A stretch of 64,000 nt of DNA from Botrytis cinerea B05.10 (lineage: Eukaryota; Ascomycota; Leotiomycetes; Helotiales; Sclerotiniaceae), in assembly GCF_000143535.2 (NCBI RefSeq), contig NC_037312.1:1674001-1738000 (forward strand), written 5' to 3'. Below, one piece after another: positions 58,501 through 64,000 of this stretch. Both the position numbers and the translations under genes were made by a program. The stretch's first letter is position 1, and every line of letters starts with the position of its first letter. The notes beneath the pieces were generated by a model. It was not told the DNA's origin. It saw only the letters and a program-made list of their open reading frames with translations, and ran no database searches.

Positions 58501-61044
58501 CATAGCAGCCATAGCAGCCATATTGGGGAAGTTTGCGATATATTCGAATCATATTGAATGCTTCCACCGTTTTCCCCATTTTATCATCGTCAACACATCT
58601 TCCTCCTTCAGCGAAATCCCCCCTCACGCTCCATTTCCAACATACATGCATTTATTGGTATTTAGTTGGATATCTTCATAAATCGAATTCTTCCAGTGGT
58701 TTCAGGATACTCAACTTCGTAGTAACCGCACAGCCTTACTTCAGCCCTTTACATCGGCACTTGACCCAAAGAGCTCGAAGTAACGAATCGACCTTAAGAA
58801 CTCTGCAGAACCAGCAAACGAACGAGTCTGGAAAAGCAACGGGAGCGATAGAGAGAGATACACGAAAAAGAGAGAACTCCAGTCTAGAGATCATCCAAAC
58901 ACGGCATAACGGCTAGTGTAATTGCTTATGCTTATGCTTATGCTCCAGCTCAGATTACATCCATTCTAGCTCGTTGCCTATACTCACTACTCCATTCCTA
59001 CACGAAAGCATAGATTCGAATCTCGACTCCTTGATTCTTGGTACGTCGCTTTACCACAGAATTACACAACTTCTCCCTTACTTAGACTTGTCCTACAACA
59101 TCTTTTGAAGCATCACAAACAAACCATTCCTCGTTACCTTTGAGAACTTCTGGATTGGACGATCAGTTCGAAAGATCAAACCCTTGGTTTCAACTCAGCC
59201 CTTGCACATTTTGAACATCCAGGTGTGGTTGTCTCGTCTGCCATCTGATCCTCGGGGCGCAAGGTACTTTGACCAATTGAGCTACTCAGTACATCTGAAA
59301 CCCGCTGCATTTCGCATGCATTGGTCCATCCACGCACCGACGCCACTAGCCTGACCCTTTTTCCAATCATCGCCTACTTAGTACACCAAAGCATAGATAT
59401 ACCATTCGGAAATCCCACCTACCAATTAATCCAATCTATACCTTGCTGTTTGTTATAATAGCTTCAAGAAACCCTTGTCACCCTGAACGATTAGCCATTT
59501 CGAAAGTTTGGAACTACCATTAGAGCCATTTGCATCCTTGGTTCCATTTTGAGAAACGAGGGGTATCAATCAATTCCAAGCATTCCTTTCCCAGCGCCTA
59601 CGACTCCATTTGGTATTTTAGACACTGCACACTTTCAATCTGGTCCAATTATTCCCTGACGAACTTGACATTTCCTTACTGGACCGAAAATACATTTACT
59701 TCTGGCAAGGAAGAGCTGGACACTGTAGGGAGAAAAGCATTGGAGCATACGAAAGACAATTAAAACCTTCTGGAGGAAAGATCAAGAAAGGGAAAAAAAG
59801 AAATCTAGTATACTTACATTTCTCCCTCCAGCCTCGATAGAAGATATTTACATATATCGTCTACAACTCTCCCCCTTCCATACATCATTCACATTTCTCA
59901 TCGAAAACCTCGACATTCTTCCTCTTATAGACTTCCTTTAGGGTTCTCAGCATCCTTCGAAAATACAATCCATCTTTGGAATTAACCCTTGACAAACCTA
60001 CCGTCAATCCAAACCCGGTACTTCGACCGATCGATTTTCACTGGGGTCAATCGTCAAGTCACTATTACAACTCTCTTTTCAGGACCACAAACTACATTGC
60101 GATTACGACCAATACGAAACGAAACGAAACGAAACATAACATAAGACAAAGACTACAACAACGGGGTACTTCAATTTAGATTTCAGTTGAACTATCAACT
60201 TATCGATTCGAGAAGAAAGAAACGACAAAATCATACCGTTTCACCAGTCGCTCATATAAATAACACAAAGTGGTTACTTGCTAGCTGCTTGCTTTAAGTT
60301 GCTTCGGCCTATTCGCTGACCTCCTTCACCTCCCTCACCTCACCTCCACCGCACGAAAATCCTCCGCGCCTATCTGCATATCATCATTTTGGCCCAATCT
60401 GCTTCAGCCACTCTTTACCCCAAAACCAAAACCCCTGCTTTTTCGATCCGCCCCTAAGAACGCCTTTGTCAGGCTTGCGGCGAGACATTTCCGGATTTTT
60501 ATATAGCCAACTGATCCTCTTCAGTGCCTCCACGCATAGTAACCAGCTGCGCCAACTTCATTCCTCTACAGGATTCCGCTGGCCGGATCTTTTCTCACTC
60601 GTTCGCGAAATTTAAGATTCAATATTACGAGCTTTGTGGTCGTCATTGTTTTTCTTAATTTCTTATCGAAATTTTCTCGAAAGATTTGATTCACCTTTGT
60701 CGTGTTGTATTTTTCCATCCGACGATTTCTTTCCCTATTGTTTTCTATAGCCGAGTGTACTTTAACCTCAGCCGATAAACCACAATAGGATTGAGGCCTG
60801 GAGACAATAGAAACAGTCGCATTCTTTTTTCTCCAAAAAAGACAATCAATATAGGCTCGGGACAATAACGACTTTCCTTTTTATGACCTTATAGCTTGGT
60901 GTATCTTTACTTTTATCTTTTTGTTACGAGAGCACTATTCCATTTCCCTATATCAAACGTTGATCAAGTCACGATCTACAACATTACAAGTCAACCACAT
61001 CGAACCACAACGTCGACAACCAGTACGATATCACTCAAGACACC
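58501..61044 (+). promoter_or_regulatory. Probable promoter and long 5' leader of the Pcl-type cyclin
   Basis: About 2.5 kb upstream of the cyclin start has no gene with an ATG. From about 58,560 it turns C/T/A-rich with few G, like fungal 5' leaders in this window, and contains short repeats (GCTTAT at 58924-58944, CGAAA near 60115-60135). A long leader, possibly with introns, is inferred. Open stretches here all begin with TTG or GTG rather than ATG. Confidence 0.4.
60883..60894 (+). other. Minimal upstream ORF (Met-Thr-Leu-stop) before the cyclin gene
   Basis: ATG-ACC-TTA-TAG, 151 bp before the cyclin ATG. If transcribed, ribosomes would meet it first; it could lower or tune translation. 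Confidence 0.45.
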
Positions 61045-62199
61045 ATGTCGCTCAAATCAAACGTTCCCAGAACCTCCAATGAGGTGGCCTTAGGTCACTT
61101 TGTTTTCCAAACAGTTTCTCAAGATATGATCAACTACCTTGCTCAGAAGGCAAGAGAAGTTATTCAGTGCGAACCTACACAAATTTCCTCAAGTCAAGGC
61201 CCCTCACCGCCGCGAACTCCCCCTCAAGAGAAAAGATCAGCATCAGATTTGCCGTCATTAGAGAGATTCATTACTTCTTTGATCAAGAGGTCCAACGTCC
61301 AAGTACCTACACTCATGACCAGCTTGGTATACCTAGCTAGACTAAAGAAGAGACTGCCACCAGTTGCAAAAGGTTTAAGATGTACAGTTCACAGAATTTT
61401 CCTTGCAACACTGATCTTATCGGCCAAATTTCTTAACGACTCATCACCAAAGAACAAGCACTGGGCCGAATACTCGAATGTCCGAGGTTATCCAGACTTT
61501 TCATTTACCAGGACAGAAGTCAATCTCATGGAGAAGCAGTTACTTCAGCTACTCAACTGGGATTTGATTGTCAGTTCTGATGATCTCTACACTCATTTGG
61601 AACCTTTCCTTACTCCAATCCGATTTGATTTGGATCGAAAGCAAGAACAATACCGCCTTCGCGAAGCACGTCAACAAGCTCAACGAGAACAAGAAGCTCT
61701 TGCAATGCAAAACATGTCCTTCGACCCAGCCGGAAGATACTGGATTCCAACAACCGAAGAAAAGTACATGCCATACTACGGCGAGCAACAATCCCTCTTC
61801 ACTTCCGAAGATCCATACAACCACTACTCACCACCTTCATCATCCGAGATTCCCGGTCTTACTCGCAGCGGTACTGCCGATACTCTCGACGCCATGTCCT
61901 CCTCTGCCTCGTCTTACATCTCCGAATTATCTCGCTCGGGTACACCTCTATCATCTGTCAGCAGCTACCTTGACGAGAACGATGCCATGCAATGCGATAC
62001 CTACTCCCCTTCAGGCGTGACTGTCCAAGTTGCCGGCGCTGATGGCAAGCTCAGACCTATGCTTCCCTACGAAATTGATAACATGGCTCACCATGACAAC
62101 ATGGCAATGGCAGAGGAAAAACGTCGCGCGCCCAAGAAGTCAAAGGGCAACTTCTTAACACGATACTTTGGTGGTCAAAAGAATCTCTCCACTGCGTGA
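61045..62199 (+). CDS. Pho85-type cyclin, Pcl1/PclA-like
   Basis: A single exon gives 384 aa. The cyclin box covers about residues 68-180: [40 protein letters not shown] and [20 protein letters not shown], then [20 protein letters not shown]. This is the PHO80/PCL pattern, not mitotic cyclin B. Pcl1/2-type cyclins activate the Pho85 kinase at the G1/S transition; PclA in Aspergillus acts in conidiation. The C-terminal 200 residues are Ser/Gln/Met-rich and likely disordered, ending with a basic [17 protein letters not shown] segment. The start at 61045 is the first ATG of the frame, in a CACCATGTC context. Which Pcl paralogue this is cannot be settled from sequence alone. Confidence 0.93.
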   Translation: MSLKSNVPRTSNEVALGHFVFQTVSQDMINYLAQKAREVIQCEPTQISSSQGPSPPRTPPQEKRSASDLPSLERFITSLIKRSNVQVPTLMTSLVYLARLKKRLPPVAKGLRCTVHRIFLATLILSAKFLNDSSPKNKHWAEYSNVRGYPDFSFTRTEVNLMEKQLLQLLNWDLIVSSDDLYTHLEPFLTPIRFDLDRKQEQYRLREARQQAQREQEALAMQNMSFDPAGRYWIPTTEEKYMPYYGEQQSLFTSEDPYNHYSPPSSSEIPGLTRSGTADTLDAMSSSASSYISELSRSGTPLSSVSSYLDENDAMQCDTYSPSGVTVQVAGADGKLRPMLPYEIDNMAHHDNMAMAEEKRRAPKKSKGNFLTRYFGGQKNLSTA

Positions 62200-62311
62200 A
62201 GTTCTTATGCACTTCTCATTCTGGTTTCGGATCGGGAGTTTATCGGAAGGAAGGAAGAAAATGGCGTGTTTGGTTTACGAATTTCTTTGTATCAATTGAT
62301 GAATTTTCGTC

Positions 62312-62331
62312 TTTTTTTTTTTTTTTTTTTT
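62312..62331. repeat. T20 homopolymer
   Basis: Twenty T residues about 110 bp past the cyclin stop codon. Confidence 0.95.
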
Positions 62332-63877
62332 GCTCTTATCGAACTTGAGAATGGGGTCTCATGAGCATGAGAGTTTGCATTATATCACATCTTGCATCGC
62401 AAGGAGTTTATTGGGCGTTTAGATTGGAGTTCAATCACATCACATCACATCGCATCATGGATGGGAATGTGGAAAGAGATGTCAGAAGGATAATCTTGAT
62501 CTTCAGGATGAGAAAGCAAATCTGGATTTCTTTTGCCATCTGGAATAGGATGAGATGTCTTTTTGACCGGAAGGATTGGGATGGATGGACGAATTGGGAC
62601 TTGGGCACGGGAATACCCTGAGTTATTTGAAGTGCATATACGCTGGGACTGGGTGGAAACACGTGATAACGTCAACGTTACATAAGCATGGAATGGCATT
62701 GGTAGCATTAGCATAGAATTTTTTGGTCTGGTTGGACCTGATCGGCATGGATCTGATCGCTTGTGTTCGTCAGGGAATACATTGAAAGGTGGATTTTAAT
62801 TATTAATATGTTACACTGCTACCAAGTTTGCTTGTGCCTTTTGAATTTGTGACTTGTGTGAGATTGTCAAGATGACTATTCTCTCTGATACCAAATATTG
62901 TGTTAGGGGAAAGGTGCTGGTAGAAGTCTACTAGTGTATGAATTCACTTCAGAGGTCGTTTACTGCTGGCACTGAGAAAACTGTTCCTGGAAGACAAACC
63001 TTTTTTGGGTCAAATCGAACAACTGTTATTCTGATCCGGCCGTGATAATCTTCATCAGAGTCTTTGGTGTAGTTATGAGTCTGAATAGAGTGATATCCAA
63101 AGGACTATCAACAAAATAGCAGTATACACAAGAGATCTTGTTCCCAATAATCTATTCGATATGAGTCATTGAGAAGGTGTTTGATTCTACACAGAAATGG
63201 AACAAGCCGTAGGTGACTTTCAGCTATCTTCGAATATGGAATTTTTCCTTTTGCTTAAATCAGTAAGTTAAATGCATGGGGAAGATTGTTGAGATGCCAT
63301 TCTGAACGAAAAGAAACGAAGTGTAATTTCGTTTCGCATTCACAATTTTTTATTTACTTTGTCTATAGTTGATCTGTTCTTGTACTTATAATGGGAACGT
63401 TGATTTACATTGTTTTGTAATATTTCCATTGATACTTGTACCAGTATGAATGATCCCATATACGAAGCGATTGCTATCGCAATGGGTGCGAGATGTTGCG
63501 TTTGAGGTATGAGCGAGGCACTCGCAGGTTGTAGTGAATGATGGAATGATGGAAAACACATTTTTTGGAAGTAAATATATTAGGTTGTCGTTTCTTGATA
63601 TTTGTCTTTGTATTTGTATGTTGAATGACGGATACTAGTTGCGTATTCACTCTGCCATTCTGTCATTAATTTCTCACATTGAGGTAGTCAATTCCGGGGG
63701 TTTTTAACTCTACAAAATAGGAAGACTAAATTGATGGGGATGGGATTCACTAGATTCACACAAATTTGATTTTAAATTGTTAAAGGATCTACCTGACTGT
63801 TTATGCATTTGTAATTCGAAACTTGAGCCTTTCGTGATATCTTTAGTTCAGTAACACAGTACTAGTCAGCTCTTGTT

Positions 63878-63911
63878 CGAATCACACTTGACTAGAGTCA
63901 AGTGCGATTCG
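63878..63911. repeat. Inverted repeat, 16-bp arms with 2-nt spacer
   Basis: CGAATCACACTTGACT at 63878-63893 is the reverse complement of 63896-63911 with one mismatch, separated by AG. It could fold as a near-perfect hairpin or mark a dimeric binding site or small element terminus. Confidence 0.85.
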
Positions 63912-64000
63912 TGGGACAACCGCCATGGTTCAGCAACAGATTTTCAATTTCAAACACCTTCCGTAATCTCGGGCTTGATTTAGGACCCATCAAAAGAACT

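Larger units (their letters stand above)
62200..64000. other. Terminal intergenic region, no gene seen
   Basis: Starts with the 3' flank of the cyclin gene, including 20 consecutive T at 62312-62331. No supported ORF on either strand. A near-perfect hairpin lies at 63878-63911. Confidence 0.55.

Noticed and set aside
58533..58916. 127-codon plus-strand ORF in the cyclin upstream region.
   Set aside because: It begins with TTG, not ATG, has no splice partner or recognisable feature, and fits leader-like sequence.
59220..59330. tRNA-like segment on the minus strand: GTAGCTCAATTGGT matches a tRNA D-arm / A box.
   Set aside because: No matching B box (GGTTCGAATCC-like), no anticodon stem and no acceptor stem pairing could be found at the right spacing.

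Overview
This looks like nuclear DNA of a filamentous ascomycete. Genes are rich in short introns (about 45-70 nt, GTANGT donors, CTRAY-type branch points, YAG acceptors), there is no operon structure, and the intergenic spaces are long and full of microsatellites. The reconstructed Erg27 (3-ketosteroid reductase, 535 aa) carries the wild-type residue at every position I remember from fenhexamid studies of Botrytis cinerea (T63, G170, L195, V309, A314, S336, N369, L400, F412, R496). This makes Botrytis or a very close Sclerotiniaceae relative the best guess.

Layout. 0-14 kb is dense housekeeping: the N-terminal part of an FMC1-like LYR protein (-), a mitochondrial EngB-type GTPase (+), epsin (+), a centrin/Cdc31 protein (-), and the large Nup145 (Nup98-Nup96) precursor (+). 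16-24 kb holds less known genes: a single-pass membrane protein with a long helical tail (+), an unknown 349-aa protein (-), a 2EXR-domain protein (+), and a small secreted four-cysteine protein rebuilt from three exons (-). 24.5-27.8 kb is a catalytically intact Argonaute (-) with a long RGG-repeat N-terminus. 30-39 kb carries an MFS exporter, a secreted pectin methylesterase, a DNAJC9-like J protein and the telomere protein Stn1, all (+). 39.9-50.6 kb carries a Vcx1-type vacuolar Ca2+/H+ exchanger (-), a Sct1/Gat-type glycerol-3-phosphate acyltransferase (-) and Erg27 (+). A gene-poor stretch of about 10.4 kb follows, ending in a single-exon Pho85-type (Pcl) cyclin at 61.0-62.2 kb; the last 1.8 kb shows no gene.

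The genes do not form a metabolic or biosynthetic cluster. Small functional links exist: FMC1 and EngB share a promoter of about 195 bp and are both mitochondrial; Cdc31 and Nup145 are divergent neighbours and both act at the nuclear pore in other fungi; Sct1 and Erg27 are divergent neighbours in ER lipid and sterol synthesis. No tRNA, rRNA, CRISPR array, complete transposon or viral sequence was recognised. All exon structures were read by eye from splice signals and reading frames, with no transcript evidence.
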